Shown here piece after piece: positions 6,285 to 16,309 of a stretch of 37,692 bases of DNA (positions are counted from its first letter, which is position 1; every line of letters starts with the position of its first letter). The notes below the pieces were generated by a model. The model was not told the DNA's origin, did no database searches, and saw nothing but the letters and a program-made list of their open reading frames with translations. Source of the stretch: Salinivirgaceae bacterium (GTDB lineage: Bacteria > Bacteroidota > Bacteroidia > Bacteroidales > SZUA-534); NCBI GenBank assembly GCA_024405635.1, contig JAKSOL010000026.1:1-37692 (forward strand), written 5' to 3'. The translations under genes and the position numbers were made by a program.

Positions 6285-9020
6285 ATGAAGAATCACTACA
6301 GAAGAACATTGGCAGTGGCACTTTGCGCAACGTTGAGTGTCGGTGCTTCAGCTCAATTGTCGAGCAATCCAGACAAATTTCTGGGAAACATTACCACCTA
6401 CGGTCAGGTGGATTATGAAGGGGTGGTTTACTCAACCTTGTGGAATGAGATTACACCAGAAAACGAAACAAAATGGGAGTCGATTGAAGGAAACGGTCGC
6501 GGCATCTTTAACTGGGATGGAGCCGACCGTAGTTACAATTATGCTAAAGAGCATGGCTTCCCATTTAAGTTTCACTGCTTAATTTGGGGCGCACAATATC
6601 CTAGCTGGATGAATTCACTTTCGACCAACGACCAACACGATGCGCTTGTAGAGTGGTATGATGCTGTAAAAGAACATTATAACACCATCGATTTGATTGA
6701 TGTGGTTAACGAAGCTATTAAAGGTCACCAACCTGCACCTTTCCGTAATGCGCTAGGTGGAGAGGGAAAAACTGGTTACGATTGGATTATTAGAGCATTT
6801 GAAATGGCTCACGAGCGTTGGCCAGAAGCTATTTTGATTTATAACGACTACAACTCGGTTTTGCATCAACGTAAAGAATTTATCGATTTGGTTAAAACAT
6901 TGCGTGATGCTGGTGCTCCAATTGACGCTTACGGTTTGCAAAGTCACGACCTTAACGCTACAAAGGACAACATGACTTTCGATTTGTTTAAAAAATACTT
7001 CGATGAGTTAAACGATTCGTTGTTGATGCCAGCTTACAGTACCGAGTATGATATTGACGAGGCTAGCGACGATGTTCAGTTGCGCCAATACAAAGACCAA
7101 ATTCCATACATGTGGGAGAAAGACTACTTTGCAGGTCTTACTCTTTGGGGTTACGTTTTTGGTCGCACTTGGGTCGATAACTCTGGTATTGTTCGCAATC
7201 CAAAGAACGGAACATTTACCGAACGCCCAGCATATACTTGGTTAAAAGAATATATGGCGAGTGATGCTGCAAAAAATGCAAAAAGCCCATTCCCAAATTT
7301 TAAGAAAGAAGCTTCAGTTTACATTGCGCCTTATGCTTTGCGCATGCCAGTTAACGAGCCAGTTCCTGTTACCGTAAAGGCTGAACTTCATAATGGTAAA
7401 ACTATTGCCAGTGTTGCTCTTTATGCAAATGGCGAATTGGTATCAACCTTAACATCAGCACCTTATGTGTTTAGTTATAATCCAACCAAAGAGGGTTATG
7501 TTCGCCTTAATGCAGTTGTTACCGATACCGATAACAAAGAATACAAACGAGTTGGTGGTGTAACAATTCATTCGGCACGCTCGCCTTATGCTGGCGCAAT
7601 TGCAATGCCTGGCACTCTTGAGGCCGAAAATTTTGATAATGGTCAAGATGGCATAACATTCCACGACAACGACTCCAAAAACAGCGGTGGTAACGAATAC
7701 CGCGAAAATGTTGGAGGCGTTGACTTTATGGCCGAAAATAATGGTGTTGTTATTAGCAACACTTTTGGCGAAGAATGGCTTGAGTACACAGTTGATGTAA
7801 AAGAGGCTGGTTTGTACGAATATGAAGTGGTAGCAGCAGCAACCTCAAAAAATGCCAACTTCAACATCCTTTTGTCCGACGGCTCGTTGCTCGAAACACT
7901 TGCATCAGTTAAAGTTCCTTACGACGAGGATAAACAATACAAATCGGTAGTTGGTCGTTTTAGTCAAGAACTTACTGCTGGAAAGCACGTTATTCGCATT
8001 GCATTTGTAGCATCGGGAACAAAACTCGATAAAATCAACCTTAAACACGTAAATATCAATAAAGGCATTACTGCTGAAATTAAAATGGATGCCGAGAAAA
8101 TTGTGTTGGGCGAGTCGTTGAACATTACCGTTCAAACAAGCGTATCGGCAACAACCGACCAAATTGCCAAAGTTGATGTTTATGTAGCTGGTGCATTGGC
8201 AAAATCAATGACTACAGCACCTTACACATTTGCTTACAAAGCAGAATCGACTGGTACATTTGATGTTCGTGCTATTGCATTTGATGCAAACGGATTTGAG
8301 GCTCCAGAGGCAACTGCAACATTTGTAGTAAAACCTCCACGTTCGCCATACGCTACAGTAACCATTCCTGGTGTTATTGAAGCTGAAAACTTTGATGCTG
8401 GTGGCGAAGGCGACTCGTTCCACGATAGCGATGAAAAAGATGAAGGCGCAGTTGGTTATCGTGCCGATAATGAAGGAGTTGATATTGTAACTGGAAACAA
8501 AGGTTATGCAATTGGATACACAGCAGCAGGCGAGTGGCTTGAATATACAGTAAATGTTGCTAAAACAGCAAACTACGAGTTTCGAGCCGTTGTGTCATCG
8601 GGTAGCGATGGCTCTGCATTTACAATTGCACTAATGAACAACGGAAAAGCAACAAGCCTTGCAAGAGTTAACGTGCCAAATGGTGGTAGCTGGGATACTT
8701 ACAAAGCAGTAAACGGCAAACTTAGCAAGCAACTTGAGGCTGGCGAGCAAGTAATTCGTTTCACAATTAACGGTGCATATTGCAATATCGACAAGGTTTA
8801 CATTTTTGAGGAAGGAACAACTCCTGACGCTATTGCCGATGTTGTGAGCGACCAAATTAGCACCTACAATGTTTACACCACAGCAGGTATTTTGGTCGGC
8901 CAAGTAACAGCAAATGCTGAAACAATTAAAGAAGCTTTGCGTGTTTTGACTGGCGACAATGGCTTGTATGTTGTTAAAAATGTTGACAACGGTGCAGCAA
9001 AACTAATGAGCACATACTAG
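6285..9020 (+). CDS. GH10 endo-1,4-beta-xylanase with two CBM6 modules (second of tandem pair)
   Basis: A 911-residue full-length paralogue of the preceding protein, with the same order of parts: signal peptide (about 1-23), GH10 (24-335), Ig-like, CBM6, Ig-like, CBM6, and a C-terminal sorting-like tail (STYNVYTTAGILVGQ, GLYVVKN). Acid/base Glu143 lies in DVVNEAIKG and nucleophile Glu254 in STEYDID. Differences cluster in the GH10 loops, for example after the acid/base, where the first copy has EGHQAGTKYFEEALGG and this one KGHQPAPFRNALGG, and before the nucleophile. The linker before the tail is shorter and lacks the Asp run. Retention of all catalytic residues in both copies, with diverged loops, suggests different preferences for xylan decoration. 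A near-consensus TACCTTCG lies at 6251-6258, but without a -33 TTG it is not called. Confidence 0.92.
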   Translation: MKNHYRRTLAVALCATLSVGASAQLSSNPDKFLGNITTYGQVDYEGVVYSTLWNEITPENETKWESIEGNGRGIFNWDGADRSYNYAKEHGFPFKFHCLIWGAQYPSWMNSLSTNDQHDALVEWYDAVKEHYNTIDLIDVVNEAIKGHQPAPFRNALGGEGKTGYDWIIRAFEMAHERWPEAILIYNDYNSVLHQRKEFIDLVKTLRDAGAPIDAYGLQSHDLNATKDNMTFDLFKKYFDELNDSLLMPAYSTEYDIDEASDDVQLRQYKDQIPYMWEKDYFAGLTLWGYVFGRTWVDNSGIVRNPKNGTFTERPAYTWLKEYMASDAAKNAKSPFPNFKKEASVYIAPYALRMPVNEPVPVTVKAELHNGKTIASVALYANGELVSTLTSAPYVFSYNPTKEGYVRLNAVVTDTDNKEYKRVGGVTIHSARSPYAGAIAMPGTLEAENFDNGQDGITFHDNDSKNSGGNEYRENVGGVDFMAENNGVVISNTFGEEWLEYTVDVKEAGLYEYEVVAAATSKNANFNILLSDGSLLETLASVKVPYDEDKQYKSVVGRFSQELTAGKHVIRIAFVASGTKLDKINLKHVNINKGITAEIKMDAEKIVLGESLNITVQTSVSATTDQIAKVDVYVAGALAKSMTTAPYTFAYKAESTGTFDVRAIAFDANGFEAPEATATFVVKPPRSPYATVTIPGVIEAENFDAGGEGDSFHDSDEKDEGAVGYRADNEGVDIVTGNKGYAIGYTAAGEWLEYTVNVAKTANYEFRAVVSSGSDGSAFTIALMNNGKATSLARVNVPNGGSWDTYKAVNGKLSKQLEAGEQVIRFTINGAYCNIDKVYIFEEGTTPDAIADVVSDQISTYNVYTTAGILVGQVTANAETIKEALRVLTGDNGLYVVKNVDNGAAKLMSTY

Positions 9021-9030
9021 TGCAATAACA

Positions 9031-9097
9031 GCCGTATAATACGGCGGGTATATAAAAACTCCCAAAGTGGCGAACGTCCGCTTTGGGAGTTTTTTTT
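9031..9097 (+). terminator. Rho-independent terminator after the second xylanase gene
   Basis: A 13-bp stem, AAAACTCCCAAAG (9055-9067) with CTTTGGGAGTTTT (9081-9093), extended inward by GG/CC, is followed by T to 9097. A small perfect palindrome, GCCGTATAATACGGC (9031-9045), sits just upstream of it. Confidence 0.85.
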
Positions 9098-9464
9098 GTT
9101 TTCAATGTGAGTTGACGATTAGGTAAAACTCAATTGTAAGATTGAGAGAAAAAAATGAACTTTTTTTTGAAAAACGTAGTGCATTTTTTTTTTTGGTTAA
9201 AAAGCAATTTGTGACGTTTGATTCATGTAACATATAAAATGCAGATATACAAGCAAATGGCGCTTTTTGTGTAACATAAATAAAGATATCTGTAACGTAC
9301 ACGGAAACACGTGAAACAAGGAAAAAGAAACGTGTAACAGGAAGGAAGAGTTGTTCAGAAATGTTGTTTGATTTTTACAATCGGAAAAAGCATAGGCCTA
9401 TTCCGAATGTGAATTGCAAGTGATTATGTCACCTATTATTAAACAAAAACCAAAAAAACAAAGT
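9098..9464 (+). promoter_or_regulatory. Long AT-rich regulatory region upstream of susC with phased TGTAAC repeats
   Basis: This gene-free stretch before susC contains TGTAAC at 9226, 9270, 9291 and 9333 and TGAAAC at 9312. The four sites 9270, 9291, 9312 and 9333 are exactly 21 bp apart, two helical turns, and 9226 lies 44 bp before the first. Downstream is a 10-bp perfect palindrome (ATAGGCCTAT, 9392-9401). I find no exact TAnnTTTG box, so the promoter is probably activator-dependent. A run of ten or more T lies at about 9184-9194. AraC-type proteins, including the DNA-binding domain of hybrid two-component regulators that control many Bacteroidota glycan loci, bind direct half-sites 21 bp apart. 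No such regulator gene is in the window. Confidence 0.6.
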
Positions 9465-12400
9465 ATGAAGACTAAACTGTCGTTTTTGCTTGTACTTATG
9501 TTATTAGTACAAGTGTCGTGGGCACAAGCCCAAAACGTGAAGGGTAAAGTCGTTGATGCAAGCAACGAACCCATAGTTGGAGCTACTGTAGTGGTAAAAG
9601 GAACTACAAATGGTACAGCTACCGACATTGATGGAAACTTTACCGTAAATGCCGCAAGTGATGCAACCTTGGTTGTGTCGTTTATCGGTTATTTGACAGA
9701 AGAGGTAGCTGTTAACGGCCGCTCTTCTATTAATGTAACCTTGGCCGAAGATTTGAAACAATTGGGCGAGGTTGTGGTAATTGGTTATGGCGCACAACGT
9801 AAAGAGGCCGTTACAGGTTCAGTTGAGCACGTAAGTGATGATATTATTAAAGAAGTTGCTTCAGCCGACGTTTCTCGTTCATTGCAAGGTCGTATTGCTG
9901 GTGTTGTAATGAACCAAAGTTCATCAAAACCAGGTTCGGCAATGAACATTACCATACGTGGTACAAAATCATTCTCAGCCGACAATGCTCCATTGGTTGT
10001 TGTTGATGGTATTCCAACATCGTTGAGCCTTAGCGACATTAACCCAGGCGATATTAAAAGTATCGATATTTTGAAAGACGCTTCGTCGTGTGCTATTTAT
10101 GGTTCGCGCGGTGTAGGTGGTGTTATTGTTGTAACAACCAATAGCGGTAACTTTAACCAAAAAGCCATTGTAGCATATAATGGATATGTTGGTGCAAATA
10201 CAGTATTTGCTAAATATCCAATGATGAATGGTAAACAATTGGTTGAATTGCGCCAAATTGCTGGTAAGTATCAAAATGGTCCAGATGAAGATGACGAAAA
10301 CGATACCGATTGGCAAGATTTGTTGTATGCTCCAGGTTTGGTTACAAACCACGACTTGTCAGTACGCGGTGGTAGCGAAAAATCAAACTATACACTTAGC
10401 ACAGGTTACTATCGTGAAGAAGCTGTTCTTCCTTGCCAAAACTACTCTCGTTTGAATGCTCGTTTGGCTATTGACCAAAAAGTAGGCGATTGGTTGCGTT
10501 TTAGCTTGCAAAGCTTTAATGGTTATTCAGTAAAAGAAGGTATGGGACTTGGCCTTTATGGCGTTTTGTCAGCATCGCCTCTTGTTGATCCTAAAAACGA
10601 AGACGGAACAACTAAACGCGATTTCCAAACTGCAGCCGACCAAAGCTATACAATTACCCGCGACGTGGTTGAGGATTTGGTTGCAAATGACCAATGGTTA
10701 GACGAAAGCAAAAGTTTTCACTCAAATAATACAGGCGTTGTTGAGGTAAATATTCCAAAAATCGAAGGCTTGAAATACCGCATGAATATAGGTCTTGACT
10801 TCGCTGTAACTAATACCGGAGGCTATACTGCTCAAGGTGTATGGAATTATTCAAGAACTACTGCTGCTTCAGCTAGCACAAACTACTCAATTAACAACAA
10901 ATGGTCTGTTGAGAACTTGTTGACCTACGACCGTACATTTGGTAATCATAAAATTGGTGCATTGGCATTGTATTCAGCTGAAAAAACACACTACCACAAC
11001 ACCTATTCATCAACAACAGCTACAGCATCTGATCAATTCTTGTACTACAATCTAGGTTCAAGTAGTGAGCCAAAGACCGTAAGTGGTGGAATGAATGAAA
11101 CTGGTTTGTTGTCGTATATGGGACGTATTCTTTATTCGTATGACGACCGTTATATGTTGAACATTTCATATCGTGCTGATGGTTCTTCTCGTTTGGCCGA
11201 GGGCAACAAATGGCATGCTTATCCAGCTGTTTCTCTTGGTTGGAACATTCACAAAGAAGCATTTATGGCAAGCACCGAAAACTGGCTTAATAATTTGAAA
11301 TTCCGTTTGGGTTGGGGACAAACCTCAAACCAAGCTGTTAGCCCATATACTACATACGGATCATTGGCTACTGTGAAATACAACTTTGGCGATGCTTTGG
11401 TTCAAGGCTATTACCCAACAGAAACAAGCAACCCAAATCTTGGCTGGGAGTTTACAAAAGGTATAAACGTAGGTTTGGAATTCGGTTTGTTTAAAGATCG
11501 TTTGACTGGAAACTTTGAGTACTACAACTTGGATACCGAAGATAACCTTCAAGCAGTATCGTTGCCAACCACTTCTGGTTTTTCATCATACACAGCTAAC
11601 GTAGGTAAAATCAATAACAAAGGTTTTGAGTTGTCGTTGAATGGTGTTTTAGTTGAAGATTTCAATGGCTTGAAATGGGAAGCAGGTTTCAACATCTACT
11701 CTAACAAGAACGAAATTATTGCTCTAGCTTCTGGTAAAAAACAAGACGAAGGTAACTACTGGTTCGTTGGACACTCAATGAACGTGTTGTACGATTATGA
11801 ATATGTTGGCTTGTGGAGCCAAAAAGATGTTGATAGCGGTGTGCTTGCAATTCTTGATAACGCTGCTGAACCTGGAGATATTCGTGTAAAATACACAGGC
11901 GAATATGACGATAACGGAATGCCAGTTCGCAAAATTGGTTCAGCCGACCGTGTTATTACCGATATGGATCCAAAAGCTCAAGGTGGTTTCAATACTAAAT
12001 TGACTTACAAAGGATTTGATTTATCAGTAGTAGGTATTTACCAAGTAGGAGGTAAACTAGTTAGTACACTTCACTCATCGTTTGGTTACTTGAATATGTT
12101 GAACGGTCGTCGTGGTAATGTTGATGTTGACTACTGGACACCTGAAAACACAAATGCTCGCTATCCAAATCCTGCAGGTTTGAAATCTGGCGACAATCCA
12201 AAATATGGTTCTACTCTTGGTATATTTGATGCAGGCTATTGCAAAGTGCGCGACATTACTTTGGGCTATAGCTTCGATTCAATGGATGGCGTTAAAAAAC
12301 TTGGCATCAACAAACTTCGTTTGTATGCTACCGTTCAAAACCCATTCGTAATCAGCTCAAAATATCACAAAGAAACAGGTCTTGACCCAGAAACTAACTC

Positions 12401-12518
12401 ACGTGGTAACGAAAACGTGGCTACAGCTGCTAGCGGTTACTCAAACAGAACTTACACAATCGCTACAAACACACCACAAACTCGTAGATTCTTGGTAGGA
12501 CTTAACTTGACATTCTAA
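9465..12518 (+). CDS. SusC-like TonB-dependent outer-membrane transporter
   Basis: A 1017-residue protein from the ATG at 9465; the longer frame from 9414 adds 17 residues ahead of the signal peptide and is not used. The signal peptide covers about 1-22 (LLVLMLLVQVSWAQAQ). A carboxypeptidase-regulatory-like domain (about 24-95) includes VKGKVVDASNEPIVGATVVVKGT and DIDGNFTV. A TonB-box-like EVVVIGYG (about 102-109) follows, then the plug (GRIAGVVM, ITIRGTKSF, PLVVVDGIP, ILKDASSCAIYGSRGVGGVIVVTT), and a beta-barrel ending in RRFLVGLNLTF. SusC proteins import oligosaccharides across the outer membrane with a SusD lid, powered by TonB. There is no N-terminal STN domain, so this is not the type that signals to FecR. 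The xylanases upstream point to xylo-oligosaccharides as cargo; that is inferred from context. Confidence 0.95.
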   Translation: MKTKLSFLLVLMLLVQVSWAQAQNVKGKVVDASNEPIVGATVVVKGTTNGTATDIDGNFTVNAASDATLVVSFIGYLTEEVAVNGRSSINVTLAEDLKQLGEVVVIGYGAQRKEAVTGSVEHVSDDIIKEVASADVSRSLQGRIAGVVMNQSSSKPGSAMNITIRGTKSFSADNAPLVVVDGIPTSLSLSDINPGDIKSIDILKDASSCAIYGSRGVGGVIVVTTNSGNFNQKAIVAYNGYVGANTVFAKYPMMNGKQLVELRQIAGKYQNGPDEDDENDTDWQDLLYAPGLVTNHDLSVRGGSEKSNYTLSTGYYREEAVLPCQNYSRLNARLAIDQKVGDWLRFSLQSFNGYSVKEGMGLGLYGVLSASPLVDPKNEDGTTKRDFQTAADQSYTITRDVVEDLVANDQWLDESKSFHSNNTGVVEVNIPKIEGLKYRMNIGLDFAVTNTGGYTAQGVWNYSRTTAASASTNYSINNKWSVENLLTYDRTFGNHKIGALALYSAEKTHYHNTYSSTTATASDQFLYYNLGSSSEPKTVSGGMNETGLLSYMGRILYSYDDRYMLNISYRADGSSRLAEGNKWHAYPAVSLGWNIHKEAFMASTENWLNNLKFRLGWGQTSNQAVSPYTTYGSLATVKYNFGDALVQGYYPTETSNPNLGWEFTKGINVGLEFGLFKDRLTGNFEYYNLDTEDNLQAVSLPTTSGFSSYTANVGKINNKGFELSLNGVLVEDFNGLKWEAGFNIYSNKNEIIALASGKKQDEGNYWFVGHSMNVLYDYEYVGLWSQKDVDSGVLAILDNAAEPGDIRVKYTGEYDDNGMPVRKIGSADRVITDMDPKAQGGFNTKLTYKGFDLSVVGIYQVGGKLVSTLHSSFGYLNMLNGRRGNVDVDYWTPENTNARYPNPAGLKSGDNPKYGSTLGIFDAGYCKVRDITLGYSFDSMDGVKKLGINKLRLYATVQNPFVISSKYHKETGLDPETNSRGNENVATAASGYSNRTYTIATNTPQTRRFLVGLNLTF

Positions 12519-12532
12519 AAAATTTGAACAAT

Positions 12533-14524
12533 ATGAAAAAGTTTAATATAAAAGCATTAGTTGCAATTGCTGCATTAGCAGGATTATCAACAAGTTGCTC
12601 CGATATTTTGGACGAAACTCCACGTTCAAAGTTCACATTGGCTTATTTTCAAACAGCACAAGGTGTTGAGGGCGGTTTAACTTCGCTTTATGCAACCTTG
12701 CGCAACCTATACGGTGAGCCATACGTTTACAACGATTGGCAATGCGGTACCGACGAGTACACATTTGGTCAAAGTGCCGACGGTAATATGACCGATATTG
12801 ACTTTACAATTGAGGACGAATCAACCGGTAAATTGTTTGGTAGTACTCTTACAGGTGCAAATACAACAGGTGGTATTCTTTGGGGCCGTTCGTTCCCAGC
12901 TATCAATACCGCAAGTGGTGTAATTGAGTATGCTGAACCAGCTGGCGTGTCTCCAGCTTTGGTTTCTGAGGCTCGTTTCTTCCGTGCTTTCTACTATTTT
13001 AACCTTGTTCAAGAATTTGGTGGTGTGCCATTGGATTTGGGTTCGGGTGTTATGAAATTCAATTCCGATCCAAAACGTACTTCAGTTCGTAACACTGTTC
13101 CTGAGGTTTATACCATTGGTATTTTCCCTGACCTTGTAAAAGCTGTTGACGAGTTGCCAGACGATCCACGTGTAGTTGGTGGTGTTACTAAAACAATGGC
13201 TCGCCTTACTTTGGCAAAAGCATATTTGACCTATGGTTGGTGGTTGGAAAATCCAAACAACATTCCAACTTACCCAGTTTGCGACCGTGTTGACCCTGAT
13301 GGTCACGATGCTGCTTGGTATTTCCAAAAAGCATACGATTTGGCTATTGAGGCTATTGAAAATCCTGGTCCTTTTGGTTTGCAAGAGTCGTTCTATAAAG
13401 TTAATGTTGAGGAAAATAGCCGCAACAACGAGTGGCTTTTGTTTAGCGACCGTACAAAAGACAATGAGGAATACAACGGTACTAACTACAACTATGCTGG
13501 CGATATTAATGCTGCACAAAACTACGCTTGGTGGTTCACCAACTTTAACTACACCGAGGTTAAGTCTGGAAAGAGTCTAGATGGTGGAAATTGGAAAGGT
13601 TCTGTTAGTTCTGTTCAACGTTCGGCTGACCAATACTATGGTCGTCCTTGGACTCGTATTGCTCCTCCTCACGAGGTATTCAACAATATTTTTGCTGAAA
13701 AAGTAAAAGACTCTCGTTACGACGGAACATTCAATACAGTTTACCGCGCAAACTGGAAACTAAACGATGCAGATGCTAAAGTTGATTCTGTATTTAATGC
13801 TAACAAAATGGTTGTTCGCAACGGTGAGCCTATATTTAAGTTCTTGTCAGAAAATAATGATGCAATTGACTATACCAATAACAAAATTAACAACATTGGT
13901 ATGGGCGAAATCCCAGGAGAGGCTGCTTGGGTTGTTGATATTCAAGGTATTAACCGTCGCGCTTATCCAGCAAACTGGAAATTAGGTGCTTCAAGCCCTG
14001 ACAAAACCGATAGCAACCTTGGTACTCCAAACGCAGCATTGGCTCGTCCATACTGCATCGCCAAATTCAGCGAACTATATTTGATTGCTGCTGAGGCTGC
14101 TGTTAAAGGTGCAACTGGTTCACAATCGGCTCGCGACCTTATCAACGTGCTTCGTGCTCGTGCTGGTAAATGGACTTATAGCAATGCCGACCGTGCTGAA
14201 AAAATTGCTGACTATAGTGCTGATATGGTTGCTGCAACCCCTGCAACTATCGATATTAACTATGTTCTTGACGAACGTTCGCGTGAATTGTTTGGTGAGG
14301 GTTACCGTCGTTTCGACCTTATTCGTACTCAAACTTGGATTGAACGTGCTGGCGAATACACAATTTGCGGTGTTCTATCGTGCCAATACGATGACCATAC
14401 TCCAAGAGTTTGGAAACGCGATATAAAAGATTATATGTACTTGCGCCCAATTCCTCAAAGCCAATTCGATAATATGGATTGCACTGAAGAAGAAAAAGCT
14501 GCATATCAAAACCCAGGTTATTAA
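12533..14524 (+). CDS. SusD-like surface glycan-binding lipoprotein
   Basis: A 663-residue RagB/SusD family protein. The start is the ATG at 12533 rather than the in-frame TTG at 12524, because it gives a normal lipoprotein signal ending LSTSC with Cys22 as the lipidation site. Recognisable family segments include the opening SDILDETPRSKF, the TPR-like EARFFRAFYYFNLVQEFGGVPL, FSELYLIAAEAAVKG, DLINVLRARAG and LDERSRELFGEGYRRFDLIRT, and the end YLRPIPQSQFDN. SusD proteins sit on the cell surface as the lid of the SusC channel and bind the glycan. The gene starts 14 nt after susC and is followed at once by a terminator, so susC-susD form a two-gene transcript without the usual SusE/F-like binding proteins. 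Confidence 0.95.
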   Translation: MKKFNIKALVAIAALAGLSTSCSDILDETPRSKFTLAYFQTAQGVEGGLTSLYATLRNLYGEPYVYNDWQCGTDEYTFGQSADGNMTDIDFTIEDESTGKLFGSTLTGANTTGGILWGRSFPAINTASGVIEYAEPAGVSPALVSEARFFRAFYYFNLVQEFGGVPLDLGSGVMKFNSDPKRTSVRNTVPEVYTIGIFPDLVKAVDELPDDPRVVGGVTKTMARLTLAKAYLTYGWWLENPNNIPTYPVCDRVDPDGHDAAWYFQKAYDLAIEAIENPGPFGLQESFYKVNVEENSRNNEWLLFSDRTKDNEEYNGTNYNYAGDINAAQNYAWWFTNFNYTEVKSGKSLDGGNWKGSVSSVQRSADQYYGRPWTRIAPPHEVFNNIFAEKVKDSRYDGTFNTVYRANWKLNDADAKVDSVFNANKMVVRNGEPIFKFLSENNDAIDYTNNKINNIGMGEIPGEAAWVVDIQGINRRAYPANWKLGASSPDKTDSNLGTPNAALARPYCIAKFSELYLIAAEAAVKGATGSQSARDLINVLRARAGKWTYSNADRAEKIADYSADMVAATPATIDINYVLDERSRELFGEGYRRFDLIRTQTWIERAGEYTICGVLSCQYDDHTPRVWKRDIKDYMYLRPIPQSQFDNMDCTEEEKAAYQNPGY

Positions 14525-14549
14525 TTGTTTAGTAGAAGTATAGTTTTTA

Positions 14550-14582
14550 AGAGGCGTTCCGAAAGGGCGTCTCTTTTTTTTT
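14550..14582 (+). terminator. Rho-independent terminator after susD
   Basis: The stem AGAGGCG (14550-14556) pairs with CGTCTCT (14568-14574), including one G-U pair, across an 11-nt loop and is followed by T to 14582. It closes the susC-susD operon. The remaining spacer to the next gene (14583-14749) holds no recognisable promoter; an 8-bp inverted repeat (ATTGAGTA, 14626-14633, with TACTCAAT, 14653-14660) is the only structure I see. Confidence 0.8.
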
Positions 14583-14749
14583 ATAACCAATCATTAGATG
14601 AAAAAGCCTATAAAAAACAATCATTATTGAGTAGTGATTTGTAATAAACTGATACTCAATTGTTTTGCAATTTGTTTAATTCCTTATTCATAAAGAATAA
14701 AAGTGCTGGCACAAAATTTGCTATATCAGTTGCAAACTAATTTTTAGAT

Positions 14750-16309
14750 ATGGCAAACAAAGATAAAATCGAACTCCTGATTAATAATCGTGTACAAGCA
14801 CGTAAAGGAGGAGGCGAACAGCGAATAGAAAAGCAACACGAAAAGGGAAAACTTACAGCCCGTGAACGTATTGCTATTTTGCTCGACGAGGGCAGTTTTG
14901 AAGAGTTTGATATGTTTGTAACCCACCGTTGCACCAACTTTGGGATGGAAAAAAGCCATTTCATGGGCGATGGCGTTGTGTGTGGTCATGGTACAATTGA
15001 TGGCCGCGTGGTTTATGTTTATGCACAAGACTTTACCGTTTATGGCGGTTCAATTTCCGAAACCATGTCGGCAAAAATGTGCAAAGTGATGGATATGGCC
15101 ATGAAAGTTGGCGCTCCAGTTATCGGCATCAACGATTCGGGTGGTGCTCGTATTCAAGAGGGTGTTTCAGCCTTAGCTGGTTTCTCAAACATCTTCCAAC
15201 GCAATATCTTGGCATCAGGTGTAGTGCCTCAAATTTCTGCAATTTTTGGTCCATGCGCAGGTGGTGCGGTTTACTCGCCAGCACTAACCGACTTTGTTTT
15301 CATGAGCAAAGACTCTAGCTATATGTTCCTAACCGGACCAAAAGTTGTAAAAACCGTTACCGGCGAAGTGGTTACCGATGCTCAATTAGGTGGCGCTCAA
15401 GTGCATAGCTCAAAATCGGGCGTAGCTCACTTTGTTGCAGAAAGCGAAGAAGAAGGCTTGATGAAAATTCGTCGCTTGTTGTCATTCCTTCCTCAAAACA
15501 ACTTGGAGGAAGCTCCTCTAATGGAGTGCAATGACCCAATCAATCGTCTTGAGGACTCGTTGAACGAAATAATTCCTGAAAACCCAAACAAACCTTACGA
15601 TATGAAACAAGTTATCAATGCAATAGTTGATAACGGCGACTTCCTTGAGGTTCATCAAGATTTTGCAAAAAACATTATCGTTGGTTTTGCTCGTTTCAAC
15701 GGCGCATCAGTGGGTATTGTGGCAAACCAACCAATGTGTATGGCTGGTGTGCTCGATAGCAATGCAGCTCGTAAAGCAGCACGTTTTATCCGTTTCTGCG
15801 ATGCATTTAACATTCCTATTGTAACACTTGAAGATGTGCCAGGTTTCCTACCAGGAACAGGACAAGAATACAACGGTATTATTTCGCATGGAGCAAAAAT
15901 GCTTTATGCATACGGCGAAGCAACTGTACCAAAAGTTACTGTTATTTTGCGCAAAGCCTACGGTGGCGCTTATTGCGTAATGAGTCCAAAAGCATTGCGC
16001 GGCGACATTAACTACGCTTGGCCAACTGCTGAAATTGCAGTTATGGGTGCAGCAGGTGCTGTTGAAATTCTTGAAGGCAAAAGCATTAGCAAAATTGAAG
16101 ACCCAGAAGAAAAGGCTGCATTTATTGCTAAAGCTGAGGCTGAATACACCGAGAAATTTGCTAACCCATACCGCGCTGCCGAATTGGGTTACCTTGACGA
16201 TATTATTGAACCACGAAACACACGTTTCCGTGTTATTAGAGCGCTACAAGTGCTTGCTACCAAAAAAGACTGTATGCCTGCTAAAAAACACTCAAACATT
16301 CCGCTATGA
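14750..16309 (+). CDS. mmdA: Methylmalonyl-CoA decarboxylase alpha subunit (carboxyltransferase)
   Basis: A 519-residue carboxyltransferase of the acyl-CoA carboxylase/decarboxylase family with two crotonase-like halves. The N half has [12 protein letters not shown] (about 127-138) and [16 protein letters not shown] (167-182). The C half has [39 protein letters not shown] and [19 protein letters not shown]. It would transfer the carboxyl of (S)-methylmalonyl-CoA to biotin on the carrier protein encoded two genes downstream, the first step of Na+-coupled decarboxylation to propionyl-CoA. The neighbours (OadG-like, biotin carrier, beta subunit) favour the decarboxylase over a propionyl-CoA carboxylase beta subunit, which is nearly identical in sequence. 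Its TGA overlaps the next gene's ATG (ATGA), so the two are translationally coupled. Confidence 0.92.
   Translation: MANKDKIELLINNRVQARKGGGEQRIEKQHEKGKLTARERIAILLDEGSFEEFDMFVTHRCTNFGMEKSHFMGDGVVCGHGTIDGRVVYVYAQDFTVYGGSISETMSAKMCKVMDMAMKVGAPVIGINDSGGARIQEGVSALAGFSNIFQRNILASGVVPQISAIFGPCAGGAVYSPALTDFVFMSKDSSYMFLTGPKVVKTVTGEVVTDAQLGGAQVHSSKSGVAHFVAESEEEGLMKIRRLLSFLPQNNLEEAPLMECNDPINRLEDSLNEIIPENPNKPYDMKQVINAIVDNGDFLEVHQDFAKNIIVGFARFNGASVGIVANQPMCMAGVLDSNAARKAARFIRFCDAFNIPIVTLEDVPGFLPGTGQEYNGIISHGAKMLYAYGEATVPKVTVILRKAYGGAYCVMSPKALRGDINYAWPTAEIAVMGAAGAVEILEGKSISKIEDPEEKAAFIAKAEAEYTEKFANPYRAAELGYLDDIIEPRNTRFRVIRALQVLATKKDCMPAKKHSNIPL

Noticed and set aside
13082..13519. A 145-codon minus-strand frame inside susD
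   Set aside because: Antisense shadow of a well-supported SusD gene with no signals of its own.
14626..14660. 8-bp inverted repeat ATTGAGTA/TACTCAAT upstream of mmdA
   Set aside because: An isolated short repeat with a 19-nt spacer in AT-rich DNA; expected by chance at this length scale, with no nearby promoter box to give it meaning.
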